The notes below the pieces were generated by a model that was given only the letters and a program-made list of their open reading frames with translations, had not been told where the DNA came from and did not search any database. DNA of 44,502 bases, from the NCBI RefSeq assembly GCF_016862635.1, contig NZ_BONI01000079.1, positions 1 to 44,502 of the forward strand, written 5' to 3'. Below are positions 33,583 to 44,456 of the stretch, piece after piece. The stretch comes from Catellatospora coxensis (GTDB taxonomy: Bacteria; Actinomycetota; Actinomycetes; Mycobacteriales; Micromonosporaceae). Position 1 is the first letter of the stretch; each line of letters opens with the position of its first letter. A program made the translations under genes and the position numbers.

Positions 33583-34062
33583 TCACCCGTGTCGGGCGGC
33601 TTTCCCCACCAGCGGCAGCGTCCGGTACGGCAACTGCTCGGCGAGCGCGATCAGCGTGGACGCGCGCACGATGCCGTCGTACGCCACGATCTCGTCGATG
33701 ACCCGTTGCAGGTCGGCATTGGACCGGGCCACGATCCGGCAGAGCAGGTCGCCGCCGCCGGTGATGGTGTACGCCTCCAGCACCTCGGGGATCGTCGACA
33801 GGTGTGCCGCGACCGGGTCGTGGCCGCCGCTCTGCCGGATCTCCAGGGTCACGAACGCGGTGACGCCGTAGCCGAGCGCCGCCGGGTCCAGCTCCGGTCC
33901 GAAGCCCTTGATGACGCCGCGCGCGACGAGCCGGTCCAGCCGGGCCTGCACGGTGCCCCGCGCCACCTTCAGCCGGCGCGAGGCCTCCAGCACGCCGATC
34001 CGCGGCTCGGCCGCCAGCAGCTCGACCAGCTTCACGTCCAGCTCGTCCACGGTGGGCGTCAC
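33583..34062 (-). CDS. Lrp/AsnC-family regulator
   Basis: A protein of 159 residues, standard length. N-terminal helix-turn-helix (about 5-55: LDVKLVELLAAEPRIGVLEASRRLKVARGTVQARLDRL), then the RAM ligand domain with the GGDLLCRIVARSNADLQRVIDEI segment. Divergent from hppD with 214 bp between. By precedent it probably controls hppD in response to an aromatic amino acid or its keto acid (inference). GTG at 34062 has CATGAT 6 nt upstream. Confidence 0.93.
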   Translation of the reverse strand: MTPTVDELDVKLVELLAAEPRIGVLEASRRLKVARGTVQARLDRLVARGVIKGFGPELDPAALGYGVTAFVTLEIRQSGGHDPVAAHLSTIPEVLEAYTITGGGDLLCRIVARSNADLQRVIDEIVAYDGIVRASTLIALAEQLPYRTLPLVGKAARHG

Positions 34063-34068
34063 CGGCCC

Positions 34069-34074
34069 ATCATG
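34069..34074 (-). promoter_or_regulatory. -10-like hexamer, leaderless Lrp gene
   Basis: CATGAT, 6-nt spacer, GTG at 34062. Confidence 0.4.
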
Positions 34075-34151
34075 TCACCGGGGCAGCCGGGCGATCTGTC
34101 CGCCTTCCGCCTCCCTGGTCACCGGAGATACGCCCGAGCACGAGAAGCCTT

Positions 34152-35443
<1,292 letters not shown>

Positions 35444-35556
35444 CCGCGCGACAGCACCACGACGGGCGCCCGCCGAAGCGTATGCCGAGGTAGGCGCCCG
35501 TCTCACACCCCGGCGCGGACCGTCGACGGCTGCGCGGACATGGAAGGATGTCGCGC

Positions 35557-36273
35557 ATGACCTCCCCCTCTCCCGCCATCCCACCGGGCGACCCGGTGCA
35601 GCTGCGCGGCCCGGTGCCGCCGCAGGGCCCGGCTCCCGCGCCGGGCTTCGTGCCGCCCCAGGGCCCGGCCGGTCCGTGGGCCGGCCAGCCCACCGGCTGG
35701 GTGCCGCCCCCGCAGCAGGGCGCGTGGCCGCACGCCGCCGTCCCGTTCGCGCCGAACGGCCAGCCGCTGGCGAGTTTCGGCGACCGCCTGCTCGCCTACC
35801 TGCTCGACGGCCTCATCCTGGGCGCCATCGGCATGGTCTTCACCGTGCCGATGATGATCCTGTGGATGTTCACGGTGATGGACTGGACCGCGGCGAACAG
35901 CGGCTACACCGACGCGTACGGCCAGCCCGTTCCCGATGAGTTCTTCCAGTTCTTCGGCACGATGATGGTCTTCTTCCTCGGCATCTTCGCCGTCAACCTG
36001 GTCCTCACCTACCTGTACCTGGTCGAGTACCAGCTGCGTAAGGGCGGCGAGACCGTGGGTAAGCGGGTGATGAAGCTGCGCGTGGTCAAGGTGCAGCCCG
36101 GCGAGGTGCTGACCCGCGGCGACCTGACCAAGCGCTGGGCCGTGGAACGGGTGGCGGGCATCTTCGTGCCGTTCTTCAGCTACCTCGACGGGTTCTGGCA
36201 GCTGTGGGACAAACCGCTCCAACAGTGCCTGCATGACAAGGCGGCGAAGACCGTCGTGGTGAAGGTCGGTTAA
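35557..36273 (+). CDS. RDD-family membrane protein
   Basis: A protein of 238 residues. About 70 residues rich in Pro, Gly and Gln form a cytoplasmic tail, then an RDD domain starts at FGDRLLAYLLDGLILGAIG (Arg, Asp-Gly positions of the family). The second membrane pair ends in KGGETVGKRVMKLRVVK, the typical RDD loop. Function of RDD proteins is not settled; some act in ion homeostasis. ATG at 35557 has GGAAGGA upstream; ATG at 35548 is too close to it. The next gene is a paralogue. Confidence 0.9.
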   Translation: MTSPSPAIPPGDPVQLRGPVPPQGPAPAPGFVPPQGPAGPWAGQPTGWVPPPQQGAWPHAAVPFAPNGQPLASFGDRLLAYLLDGLILGAIGMVFTVPMMILWMFTVMDWTAANSGYTDAYGQPVPDEFFQFFGTMMVFFLGIFAVNLVLTYLYLVEYQLRKGGETVGKRVMKLRVVKVQPGEVLTRGDLTKRWAVERVAGIFVPFFSYLDGFWQLWDKPLQQCLHDKAAKTVVVKVG

Positions 36274-36276
36274 ATA
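36271..36276 (+). promoter_or_regulatory. -10-like hexamer overlapping the stop of the first RDD gene
   Basis: TAAATA, 6-nt spacer, ATG at 36283. The first three bases are the stop codon of the upstream gene. Confidence 0.35.
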
Positions 36277-36282
36277 GCTGTC

Positions 36283-37158
36283 ATGACGATCAGTCCTGGG
36301 TGGTACAAGGACCCCGCCGACCCCAGCACGCAGCGGTACTGGGACGGCGAGGGCTGGCTCGGCGCGTCCCTGCCCGCCGACGCGACGCCACCGGACGGGC
36401 CGCCCGCCGCGCCCCCGCCCCCTCCTCCGCCGCCGGTGCCCGTGGGCCAGCCGGTGCACAAGGTCGGCGAGGCCGGGCCCGGCCCGGTGCCCCCGGTGCT
36501 GCCGCCGGCCGGCGGGATGCCGCCGGGTGGGCTGCCGCCGGGTGCGATACCTCGCGGCTGGCCGCATCCGGTGCCCCAGCCGCCGGTACGCCCGCACGGC
36601 ATGCCCCTGGCCACGCCCGGGGCGCGGCTGGTCGCCCGGATCGTGGACACGATCGCGCTGGTGCTGCTGAACGTCGTGGTCAACGGCTGGTTCATCTACC
36701 TGTTCCTGCGCGAGTACATCCCCTTCACCCAGGCCATCACCGACAAGTGGATGGAGACCGGCGAGCTGCCGCTGGACATGGAGCGGCCGGCGCAGATGGA
36801 CGCGCTGCTGCTCGTGATCATCCTGATCGCGCTCGCGCTGTGGTTCGCCTACGAGGTGCCGGCGACCGCGCACACCGGGCAGACCCTGGGCAAGCGGCTC
36901 GCCCGCATCAAGGTCGTCCGGGTGGAGAACCTGGACCCGCTCGGCGTGGGCCGGGCCTGGCGGCGCTGGAGCCCGCTGGCCATGCCGCTGCTGCTGCTCT
37001 CCTGCTGCGGCCCCTGCTTCGTCATACTTCAGTTCGTCGACGTCATCTTCCTGCTGATCGACCGCCAGCAGCGCATGGCCTGGCATGACCGTTCGGCGGG
37101 CACCTACGTGGTGCGCCTGCCCGACCCGGTCCGTACCGACAAGAGGAGCGCATCATGA
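36283..37158 (+). CDS. DUF2510-RDD membrane protein
   Basis: A protein of 291 residues. N-terminal DUF2510 motif [19 protein letters not shown] (residues 4-22), a long Pro/Gly-rich linker, and a C-terminal RDD domain from [19 protein letters not shown], with [15 protein letters not shown] as the conserved loop. DUF2510 is a short actinobacterial module found at membrane-protein N-termini. Its stop overlaps the ATG of hisC (ATGA at 37155-37158), so the two are translationally coupled. Role unknown. Confidence 0.9.
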   Translation: MTISPGWYKDPADPSTQRYWDGEGWLGASLPADATPPDGPPAAPPPPPPPPVPVGQPVHKVGEAGPGPVPPVLPPAGGMPPGGLPPGAIPRGWPHPVPQPPVRPHGMPLATPGARLVARIVDTIALVLLNVVVNGWFIYLFLREYIPFTQAITDKWMETGELPLDMERPAQMDALLLVIILIALALWFAYEVPATAHTGQTLGKRLARIKVVRVENLDPLGVGRAWRRWSPLAMPLLLLSCCGPCFVILQFVDVIFLLIDRQQRMAWHDRSAGTYVVRLPDPVRTDKRSAS

Positions 37159-38222
37159 GCGAACGCAGCAAGCGAGGGCTGACCAGGCCCGACCTGGACG
37201 CCCTGCCCAACTACGTGCCCGGCCGCTCGGTGCCCGGCGCGATCAAGCTGGCCAGCAACGAGGTGCCGTACGGGCCGCTGCCGGGCGTGGTCGAGGCCGT
37301 CGCCGACGCCGCCGCCAACGTGCACCGCTACCCCGACATGGGTGTGGGCGCGCTGCGCGACAAGTTCGCCGACCGGCTGGGCGTGCCCGCCGAGCGCGTG
37401 GTCACCGGCTGCGGCTCCGTCGCGCTCGCCGAGCACCTGGTGCGGGCCACCTGCCTGCCCGGTGACGAGCTGATCTACGCCTGGCGCTCCTTCGAGGCAT
37501 ACCCGATCATCGCGGCCACCACCGCGGCGACCTCGGTGCGCGTGCCGAACACCGCCGAGCACGGCCACGACCTGGCCGCGATGGCCGCGGCGATCACCGA
37601 CCGCACCCGGCTGATCCTGGTCTGCAACCCGAACAACCCGACCGGCACCAGCGTGCGCAAGGCGGAGCTGGACGAGTTCCTCGCCGCCGTGCCCGAGGAC
37701 GTGCTCGTCGTGCTGGACGAGGCGTACAAGGAGTTCGTCACCGACCCGGGCGTGCCCGACGGCGTCGAGGTCTACGGCGACCGGCCCAACGTCGCGGTGC
37801 TGCGCACCCTGAGCAAAGCGTGGGGCCTGGCCGGCCTGCGCATCGGCTACCTGGTGGCGCAGCCCGAGGTGGCCGCCGCGGTGCGCAAGGTGGTCACCCC
37901 GTTCTCCACCAGCATGGCCGCGCAGGCCGCGGCGCTGGCGGCGCTGGACGCCGAGACGGAGATGCGCCGCCGCTGCGACCTGGTCATCGCCGAGCGCGAC
38001 CGGGTGCAGATCGCGCTGGCGAAGCTGCTGCCGGGCGTGCCCGCCAGCCAGGCCAACTTCGTGTGGCTGCCGCTGGGCGAGCGCTCGGTGGCGTTCGCGC
38101 AGGCCTGCGAGGCCGAGGGCGTCATCGTGCGGCCGTTCGCGGGCGACGGGGTACGCGTCACCATCGGCACCGCCGAGGAGAACGACGCGCTGCTGCACGC
38201 CGCGGAGAAGCACTTCGTCTGA
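37155..38222 (+). CDS. hisC: Histidinol-phosphate / aromatic aminotransferase
   Basis: A protein of 355 residues, class I/II PLP aminotransferase of the HisC branch. Visible motifs are [32 protein letters not shown] and [15 protein letters not shown] with PLP Lys221. AGGAG lies 6 nt before the start. In actinobacteria this branch includes enzymes acting on phenylalanine or tyrosine as well as histidinol phosphate. Lack of other his genes and nearness to hppD (1.7 kb) favour an aromatic role (inference). The first codons ATGAGCGAACGCAGCAAGCG weakly resemble the mini-ORF cassette. Confidence 0.9.
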   Translation: MSERSKRGLTRPDLDALPNYVPGRSVPGAIKLASNEVPYGPLPGVVEAVADAAANVHRYPDMGVGALRDKFADRLGVPAERVVTGCGSVALAEHLVRATCLPGDELIYAWRSFEAYPIIAATTAATSVRVPNTAEHGHDLAAMAAAITDRTRLILVCNPNNPTGTSVRKAELDEFLAAVPEDVLVVLDEAYKEFVTDPGVPDGVEVYGDRPNVAVLRTLSKAWGLAGLRIGYLVAQPEVAAAVRKVVTPFSTSMAAQAAALAALDAETEMRRRCDLVIAERDRVQIALAKLLPGVPASQANFVWLPLGERSVAFAQACEAEGVIVRPFAGDGVRVTIGTAEENDALLHAAEKHFV

Positions 38223-38234
38223 CCCGTACCCACG

Positions 38235-38274
38235 AAAAAGACCGCCGCCGGCCCGAGAGCCGGCGGCGGTCTTT
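38235..38274. terminator. Bidirectional intrinsic terminator
   Basis: 13-bp perfect stem GACCGCCGCCGGC with a 6-nt loop (38240-38271), flanked by AAAA on the left and TTT on the right. It serves convergent hisC and the PKD-protein gene. Confidence 0.92.
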
Positions 38275-38329
38275 CGTTCTGCCGGGCCCTCCCCACCGGA
38301 CCGTCAGGCCCGGCGGGGAGGTTCACCTG

Positions 38330-41300
38330 TCACGCGGCGGCGACGGTGATCTGCCTGGTCGTGCTGGCCGCCTTGCCCCAGCCGTCGGTGACGGTGAGGG
38401 TCAGCGTGTACGTGCCCGCGGCCGGGAACGTGTGGGCCGGCGCCGACGAGGTGCTCGTCGGGGTGCCGTCACCGAAGTTCCACAGGTAGGTGAACGTGTC
38501 GCCGGTGTTCGGGTCCGCGGACCCGACGCCGGAGATGTTGCACACCAGCAGCGTGCACGACGGGGTGTTGATGACCGGCGTCGGCGCCACGTTGCCCGCG
38601 GGCTCCGTGATGGTCACCGGCAGGGTCTTCGTCGCCGTCAGGCCGTACTCGTCCTTCACCGTCAGCACCACGTTGAACGTGCCCGCCGAGGTGTAGGTCT
38701 TCGTGGCCACCGCGCCGGAGCCGGAGCCCTGGCCGAAGTTCCACGAGTACGTCAGCGCCGGGGTGTTCTCGTCGGTCGAGCTGCGGCCGTCGAAGGTGCA
38801 GACGTTGGCCGCGCAGGACACCGTGAAGTTGGCGACCGGAGCGTTGTTCGCCGGCACCTGCACCGTCACCGTCACGTCCACCGACGGGTTCGTGGCGAAG
38901 TCGTGCTGGTCGACACCACGGACCTTGACCGTGTACGTCCCGGCCGGGATCGCCGGGCTGGTGTACGAGTAGTTCGAGCCGGGCGAGCCGGGCGAGTTCA
39001 GGAACGCGTCCCGCCAGCTGGCCGACGTGCTGGTGAACGTGCCGGTCGAGCTCATGTAGCGGCCCTGGCTGTCCACGATCGCCACCTGCGCCTTGGCGAT
39101 CTGCTGGTCGTCCTCGACCCGGCCGCTGACGAAGATGCGCGCGTCGGTGAAGACCGCGCCGTTCGCCGGCTGCATCAGGGTCGTCGAGACGACCGGCGGC
39201 AGGTCACCGGGGTAGATGGTGTACGTGGCGGTGGCACCGGTCGTCGACGTGTCCTGCTGGCCCACCGTGTCGTACGCGTACGCCGTCACCGAGTACCGGC
39301 CCTGCACGGGCAGGTCGGTCGACAGCGTCCAGGTGCTGCTGGTGCCGTTCGGCGTGGCCAGCACCGCGTCGCGGGTCGCGAACGCGGCACTGAGCGTGCC
39401 GTTGGCCTGCAGGTAGCGGCTGCTGTCCAGCTCCCGGATGGCCACCTTGACGCTGGCCACGCCGAAGTCGTCGGTCGCGGTGCCGACGAGGTCGAGGTGC
39501 AGCACGTCGGCGGTCTGGTTGCCGGTGACGTTGAGCAGGCCGTTCGGCGGGTTGTCGCCGGGGATCTGCGCGTTGATCGTCAGCTTGCCCTGGTTGGCGT
39601 TGGACGTCTCCAGGCCCAGGTCGTCCGCGGCCTTGACCGAGAACGAGTACGCGCCCGGCTTCAGCGTGAACGGCGTGGTGTACGACCAGTTCAGCGACGT
39701 GGCGTTGAGGTTGGCAGGGGAGACCCGGTACCAGCCCGCCTGCACGTCGGTGCCCCAGGTGCCGTCGGAGGCCAGGTTCTCGCGCGTGGTGCTGTTGCGC
39801 AGCTGGATCTCGACGAAGTTGAGGTTCTGGTCGTCGGTGGCCGTGCCGGAGAAGGTCAGCGTGCCACCCGGCGCCACGGTGAGCGGCGCGGTCGCGGTCG
39901 GCGGATTCATCACCGCGGGGGCGGTGATGGTGACCGACGGTGCGATGCCGGTCGAGCTGATGATCCAGCTGCGGTCGGTGGTGTCGAGCGAGGACTGGCC
40001 GCCGGTGTCCGACGGCGTGACCTGGATCTTCCACTCACCCTCGTACGGCACGGTGACCTCGGTCGACCACGTGGTGGTCAGACCGCCCACGACGTCCGGC
40101 TGGATCCGGAAGGTGCTGAACGTGCTGGCGACGGTGCCGTCGTCCTGCAGGTAGCGGTTGTTCGCGTCGCGGATCGTGTAGCCGATCGACTGCACGCCCT
40201 TGTCGTCGGTGGCGGTGCCGGTGACGGTGAACGTGGTCGACGGCACGACGCCGCCGGACGGGCCGGTGATCGACGCTGTCGGCGGGCGGTCGTCGAGGCT
40301 GAACGTCTCGAACTTCTTGACCGCCTTGGTCGCGTCGCTGCTGCCGTTGTTCGCGAACGACTTCGCGAACACCTTGATGCGGCGGTTGCCCGTGATCGTC
40401 ACCGGCAGCGACCAGTTGCTGGCCGCGGTGTTCGGCGAGGCCAGGTTGGTGTTGATGATGGCCGCCGAGCCCCACGTCGTGAGGTCGGGCTGCAGGTAGC
40501 GGTTGGTGTCCATGTCGACGATCTCGACCTGCACGCGCTTGAGCGAGTTGCCCGTCGCGGTGGCCGAACCCGTGATCGTGAACTCCTGGCCGGCCGGCTT
40601 GACCTGGCCCTCGATCGGCGTGGCGATCTTCGTGTCGTACGGCGACGCCGCCGGGATCGAGTTGAAGTCGTAGAACGCGACCCGGCCGACGTTGTAGCCG
40701 CCCTGGGTGGTCGCGTCACCGCCGGCGAACAGGCCGCGCGGGGTGGCCAGCATCGCCTTGTTGCCCTCGTACGAGTTGGAACCCGGGTTCCACTCGATGG
40801 CCTTGCCGTTGGTCGGGTCCAGCGCGCCGATGTGGTCGCGGCGGACGACCGCGTCGCCCAGGCCGTAGCCGCTCAGGCCCTGGCCCGTGCCGTAGCCGAC
40901 GTCGTCGAGACCCGGCCACGGGTCCGGCGAGGTCTGCGACTCGTTCCAGGAGAAGTGGCCGCCGATGTACACGGCGTTCTCCGTGATGGCGACCGAGTAG
41001 AGGCTGTCGAACGCCCGGGAGATCCACTGCGGCTCGACCAGGTCGTTGCCCGCGATCGGGAACGCGATGGCGGTGTCGTTGATCGGGGGCCGGTCGCCGC
41101 CCGAACCGCTGGTCACCACGAAGAACTGGTCGTTCGGCGCGATGTCGCCCGCGTAGATGCGCTGGATGCCGCCGACGAACTGGAGGTTGTCCTCCCACAG
41201 CCGGGTGCGCCAGGGCAGCAGCGCGTTGGTCGTGGTGTTGATGAGGCCGACGCCGTAGCGGTCCTGGTTCGCGATCTTGCGCGCGGTGTGCACGACCAGC

Positions 41301-42016
41301 AGCTTGGTGTCGTCGTGCGTGAGCACCAGGGCCTGCACGGTCAGCGCGCCGTCGACGCCGATGCCGCCGGACAGGTTGTTGTTGAAGGCGGTCACCAGCG
41401 CACCGGTGGTCGCGTTCACGGCCGCCAGGCCGACCCGCGCGGTGTTGTTGATGAGCGTGAACTGGCCGCCCAGGTACACCGTGGTGTTGGTGGCCTCGAT
41501 CGCGGTGCCGGCACCGTTCGCGTTGGCGGTGAAGCCCGCGATCGGCGCGCCCGTGGTCAGGTTCAGCGAGGCGAACTTCTTCTTCGACACCCCGTTGATG
41601 GTGTTGAAGCGGCCCGCGACGAACAGCTTGGTGCCGTCCGGCGACGCCTCGACCTCGGTGACCCCGCCGCCGGCGAACACCGGCTTGAACGCGGTGTCGA
41701 TCAGACCGGTGTCGATGTTGAAGGCCAGCAGGTTCGCCTGGTTGACCACCGTCGTGTTCGTCGACGTGTTGTTGCGCGCCGAGGTGAAGGTGCCGGCGAT
41801 GAAGACCCGGTTGCCGACGTACGCGATGTCCGTGATCTCACCGGAGGTGATGCGCGGAGTGTTGGTTCGCGGAACGTCCGGGACGATTTTCGTGTGATTG
41901 GGCTTCGGCTGTGCCGCCGAAGCGGTGGACGCGGTCACGAAGACGGCGCCCACAATGGACATAGCTCCGAGTAACGAAGCTGTGACTACAGATGCCACGC
42001 CTTTGCGTGTGCGCAC
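38330..42016 (-). CDS. Giant secreted protein: N-terminal propeller-like domain, five Ig-like repeats, two PKD domains
   Basis: A protein of 1228 residues. GTG at 42016 is chosen for GGGGGA 6 nt upstream. Signal peptide cut near STASAA. Residues about 35-460 form a beta-propeller-like region (VFIAGTFTSARN, LFVAGRFNTING, VYLGGQFTLINN, VYIGGHFSWNE, LFAGGDATTQGG). Then about five beta-sandwich repeats follow, each carrying a degenerate NRYLQ-x-DGT motif. Genomic positions of the motif near 40500, 40150, 39780, 39415 and 39055 give a period near 120 residues. Two PKD domains end the chain (YSWNFGQGSG and YLWNFGDGTP). Such proteins bind polysaccharide or mediate adhesion, but no catalytic domain is visible. 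Coding is unusually Thr/Ser/Asn-rich. Confidence 0.9.
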   Translation of the reverse strand: MRTRKGVASVVTASLLGAMSIVGAVFVTASTASAAQPKPNHTKIVPDVPRTNTPRITSGEITDIAYVGNRVFIAGTFTSARNNTSTNTTVVNQANLLAFNIDTGLIDTAFKPVFAGGGVTEVEASPDGTKLFVAGRFNTINGVSKKKFASLNLTTGAPIAGFTANANGAGTAIEATNTTVYLGGQFTLINNTARVGLAAVNATTGALVTAFNNNLSGGIGVDGALTVQALVLTHDDTKLLVVHTARKIANQDRYGVGLINTTTNALLPWRTRLWEDNLQFVGGIQRIYAGDIAPNDQFFVVTSGSGGDRPPINDTAIAFPIAGNDLVEPQWISRAFDSLYSVAITENAVYIGGHFSWNESQTSPDPWPGLDDVGYGTGQGLSGYGLGDAVVRRDHIGALDPTNGKAIEWNPGSNSYEGNKAMLATPRGLFAGGDATTQGGYNVGRVAFYDFNSIPAASPYDTKIATPIEGQVKPAGQEFTITGSATATGNSLKRVQVEIVDMDTNRYLQPDLTTWGSAAIINTNLASPNTAASNWSLPVTITGNRRIKVFAKSFANNGSSDATKAVKKFETFSLDDRPPTASITGPSGGVVPSTTFTVTGTATDDKGVQSIGYTIRDANNRYLQDDGTVASTFSTFRIQPDVVGGLTTTWSTEVTVPYEGEWKIQVTPSDTGGQSSLDTTDRSWIISSTGIAPSVTITAPAVMNPPTATAPLTVAPGGTLTFSGTATDDQNLNFVEIQLRNSTTRENLASDGTWGTDVQAGWYRVSPANLNATSLNWSYTTPFTLKPGAYSFSVKAADDLGLETSNANQGKLTINAQIPGDNPPNGLLNVTGNQTADVLHLDLVGTATDDFGVASVKVAIRELDSSRYLQANGTLSAAFATRDAVLATPNGTSSTWTLSTDLPVQGRYSVTAYAYDTVGQQDTSTTGATATYTIYPGDLPPVVSTTLMQPANGAVFTDARIFVSGRVEDDQQIAKAQVAIVDSQGRYMSSTGTFTSTSASWRDAFLNSPGSPGSNYSYTSPAIPAGTYTVKVRGVDQHDFATNPSVDVTVTVQVPANNAPVANFTVSCAANVCTFDGRSSTDENTPALTYSWNFGQGSGSGAVATKTYTSAGTFNVVLTVKDEYGLTATKTLPVTITEPAGNVAPTPVINTPSCTLLVCNISGVGSADPNTGDTFTYLWNFGDGTPTSTSSAPAHTFPAAGTYTLTLTVTDGWGKAASTTRQITVAAA

Positions 42017-42064
42017 GGTTGATCCCCCACGCATTCAGAATCCCCAAACCCAGGTGGAAGTACA

Positions 42065-42079
42065 GCTTCCCCCGGAAGC
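42065..42079 (-). other. Small hairpin in the leader of the PKD-protein gene
   Basis: GCTTCC-GGG-GGAAGC on minus, about 50 nt before the start codon. The rest of the 42017-42395 gap shows no gene and no riboswitch fold I recognise. Confidence 0.35.
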
Positions 42080-42383
42080 CTAGGGAGCACCCTCTCAAGG
42101 CAGCCGACGGTCGGGAATGGGCTCTTCGCCTCATCCGATGGTCCGAGTGGGCAATGCGCACCGGAACCCCCGTCCGATGCCGAAATCAACACCCCGCTGA
42201 CCTGGGCATATGTATTCCAGCCGCGGCAGGTGAATTGGCCAGTCGCACTTACGACACCGCCCGGGTGACCACTGCCACGCTGCGGATATGCCGTCGCGGC
42301 AGGCGCGACCGCGCCGTCGGCGGCTCGCGTCACCCCGCCATCACCTGGCCGAACGCCCCCGGAATGCGGCCAAGCCTCCGTAA

Positions 42384-42389
42384 TAGGGT
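42384..42389 (+). promoter_or_regulatory. -10-like hexamer, leaderless second propeller gene
   Basis: TAGGGT, 6-nt spacer, ATG at 42396. Confidence 0.45.
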
Positions 42390-42395
42390 GCACCT

Positions 42396-43661
42396 ATGAG
42401 GTGGCGGACCCTGCCCCGCGGCGCACGGCTCGCGGTGATCGGCGCAGTCTCGGTGGCGCTGCTGGCGGCCGCCGGACTGGTGGCCTGGCGCGTGCTCGGC
42501 CCGGCCGACGTCGTGACCCCGGCGCGCAAGCCTTACCCCGAGCCGGTCATCCCCGCCCCGGGCCCGATCGGCGTGCTGGTCTCCGCCCCGCTCGTACTCG
42601 ACGACCGGATCCGCGTCTTCGCCACCAAACGGCAGGTCTGGGCCGACGCACCGCCGAACTTCAAGTACGAGCGCAGCGCGCTGTGGTCGCTGCGCCGCTG
42701 GCCCGCGCAGCTGATCGGCGTCGTCGCCGTCGGCGGCGGCAGCCCGGTCGTGGTCAGCTCCTGGTCCGACGGCGAACTCGTCGGCACCGACGCCCGCACC
42801 GGCACCGTCGCCTGGCAGATCCACGCCGAGGCCCTCGGCGACTCCTACACCGGCCGGCGCACCGGGGCGTCGACCGTCTACCAGCCGCCGGGCCTGTTCA
42901 CCACCGGTGGCGCCGTCCTCGTCGCCGGCCCCGCCGACGTCACGGCATACGATCCGACCACCGGCGCCCAGCGCTGGCAGGTCGCCGCGCCCGTGAGCCG
43001 GGACTGCCGCGGCGTCGACCTCACCTCGGACCGGCAGTACCTGGTCCACGACACCTGCGCGGGCACCGTACGGCGCGTCGACACCACCACCGGCACGGCG
43101 CTGACCGACCTGGGCAGCGGGGTGACCACGACCGAGCCCGTCTCCTGCGCCGTCGGCCACTCACACTGCCAGGGCGTACGCCTCACCAGCGCCACCGGCG
43201 CCGAGGGCCTGATCCTCACCGGCCCGACCGCCGAACCAGCACCGCCACTGGCGGCCGCAGGCTCGCTCCTCGCCGCCGGAATCGTCGTCACCGCACCGGA
43301 TCCGGCCGCCGTGACCCGCCTCGACGGCCACGACCCCCGCACCGGCGCCGTGCAGTGGACCTGGCAGCCCCCCGCCGGCGACACCACACCACCACCGCGC
43401 CTGCTGACCGCCTCCGGTGACCGGGTGCTCCTACTCGCCCCCGACCACACCCTGATCGCCGTCAGCGCCACCTCCGGCAAGGAACTCTCCCGCACGCGCC
43501 TCCAGCTCTACTACGAGCCCGACTTCACCTACGACCTGGCCCAGGTGCACACCTCCGGCCGCTACCTGGCCCTCGTCCGCACCATCCCCGGCGCCCCCAC
43601 CACAGCCCCCGACGACGACTACTACCTGACCCCCCGCACCGTCCTCCTCGCCGCCTCCTGA
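42396..43661 (+). CDS. Membrane-anchored PQQ-like beta-propeller protein 2
   Basis: A protein of 421 residues. Signal/anchor at about 11-33 (LAVIGAVSVALLAAAGLVAW), a short Pro-rich linker, then propeller blades with GTDARTGTVAWQI, YDPTTGAQRWQV and HDPRTGAVQWTWQ. Cys pairs in RDCRG/HDTCAG and SCAVGHSHC may be disulfides. Similar in plan to the protein at 32216-33535 but too diverged to call a recent copy. Extracellular scaffold or sensor role is inferred. Divergent from the PKD-protein gene. Confidence 0.82.
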   Translation: MRWRTLPRGARLAVIGAVSVALLAAAGLVAWRVLGPADVVTPARKPYPEPVIPAPGPIGVLVSAPLVLDDRIRVFATKRQVWADAPPNFKYERSALWSLRRWPAQLIGVVAVGGGSPVVVSSWSDGELVGTDARTGTVAWQIHAEALGDSYTGRRTGASTVYQPPGLFTTGGAVLVAGPADVTAYDPTTGAQRWQVAAPVSRDCRGVDLTSDRQYLVHDTCAGTVRRVDTTTGTALTDLGSGVTTTEPVSCAVGHSHCQGVRLTSATGAEGLILTGPTAEPAPPLAAAGSLLAAGIVVTAPDPAAVTRLDGHDPRTGAVQWTWQPPAGDTTPPPRLLTASGDRVLLLAPDHTLIAVSATSGKELSRTRLQLYYEPDFTYDLAQVHTSGRYLALVRTIPGAPTTAPDDDYYLTPRTVLLAAS

Positions 43662-43676
43662 CCCCCGGTCCGCGAC

Positions 43677-43711
43677 GATCATGAATTTATGGCACGGTTC
43701 GACGGCGTGTC
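43677..43711 (+). repeat. Palindromic repeat family C, truncated copy
   Basis: Left arm ATGAATTTATGGCACGG plus centre TTCGACGGCG match the complete copy at 12525 (inverted orientation), but the right arm has been lost after about GTC. Lies between convergent genes, 16 nt past the propeller stop. Confidence 0.7.
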
Positions 43712-43748
43712 GCGGGCACAGCCTCCTGATGACCTTGCCGACGGCGAT

Positions 43749-44240
43749 TCATCGCGTAGGTGCGTCGACGTCCAGCCACTCGTCGGTGCCCCGGCAGCGG
43801 TTCAGCCCCACGGAGACGAACTCGTCGGCGTCACGCCGCCGGCGGACCGCGCCGAGGTGCGCGAGAACCTGGGAGATGGGGCTGCCGATGGCCGGGAACG
43901 GCTCGTGCTCGCCGACGTACATCGGCCCGATGGCCAGCTCGCCCCGCGCCCACAGGGCCGCCCGCTGCGTGCCCACGCCACCGAGGTAGTCCGCCTCGAC
44001 ATAACCCAGCGGGCCGGCCTTGGACCAGTCGGAGAGCACGTTCTCGAAACCACCGGGCAACTTCCAGAAACGCAGACCGTCACCGCGGCTGCCGTCCGTC
44101 GCGGCGTCGAAGAGCTCGTCCGTCATGGGGATGAGGGCGAAACCCTGCCGCAGCGGCACGACCACGGCACCGGGTTGCTCCGCGGCGACCTTGCGGAGGA
44201 CGTCCTCTGCGCCGATGACTGCCTGCAGGCCGTAGCTCAT
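43749..44240 (-). CDS. Hypothetical protein
   Basis: A protein of 163 residues, soluble, no signal peptide or membrane helix. It opens MSYGLQAVIGAEDVLRKVAAE and has a central segment YVEADYLGGVGTQRAALWARGE, then ISQVLAHLGAVRRRRDADEF. I recall similar small actinobacterial proteins without known function; an immunity-protein-like role cannot be supported. ATG at 44240 is chosen because GGGGGAGGA lies about 10 nt upstream; the open frame continues to 44393 without a ribosome binding site. Confidence 0.8.
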   Translation of the reverse strand: MSYGLQAVIGAEDVLRKVAAEQPGAVVVPLRQGFALIPMTDELFDAATDGSRGDGLRFWKLPGGFENVLSDWSKAGPLGYVEADYLGGVGTQRAALWARGELAIGPMYVGEHEPFPAIGSPISQVLAHLGAVRRRRDADEFVSVGLNRCRGTDEWLDVDAPTR

Positions 44241-44432
44241 CCGATCTCGATCCTCCCCCGCCGGCCGCCCTGACGATCCGGCGACCTGACTGCTGCCTCC
44301 CGGATAGCGCCCCGGGTGCCGCAGATTCTGCCCCGCGGGCCGAGAAGGCTCAACCGGAGGGGGTGGGCCATTCCGCCACCCGCGAAACTGCACCTCGGCG
44401 CGACTCTCCGTCGCGAAACCAACGCGGATACG

Positions 44433-44456
44433 AAAAAGGCCCCCGTGGCAGGGGCC
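44433..44456 (-). terminator. Intrinsic terminator for a minus-strand gene beyond the right edge
   Basis: On minus: GGCCCC, loop TGCCAC, GGGGGCC, then TTTTT. The stretch 44241-44502 holds no gene. Confidence 0.8.

Noticed and set aside
37820..41974. 1384-codon open frame on plus opposite the PKD-protein gene
   Set aside because: Antisense shadow of very GC-rich coding; Arg/Gly/Val-rich with no domain and overlapping hisC.
42017..42395. Riboswitch in the leader of the PKD-protein gene
   Set aside because: Only a 6-bp hairpin is visible; nothing matches the c-di-GMP or c-di-AMP riboswitch cores that I know.
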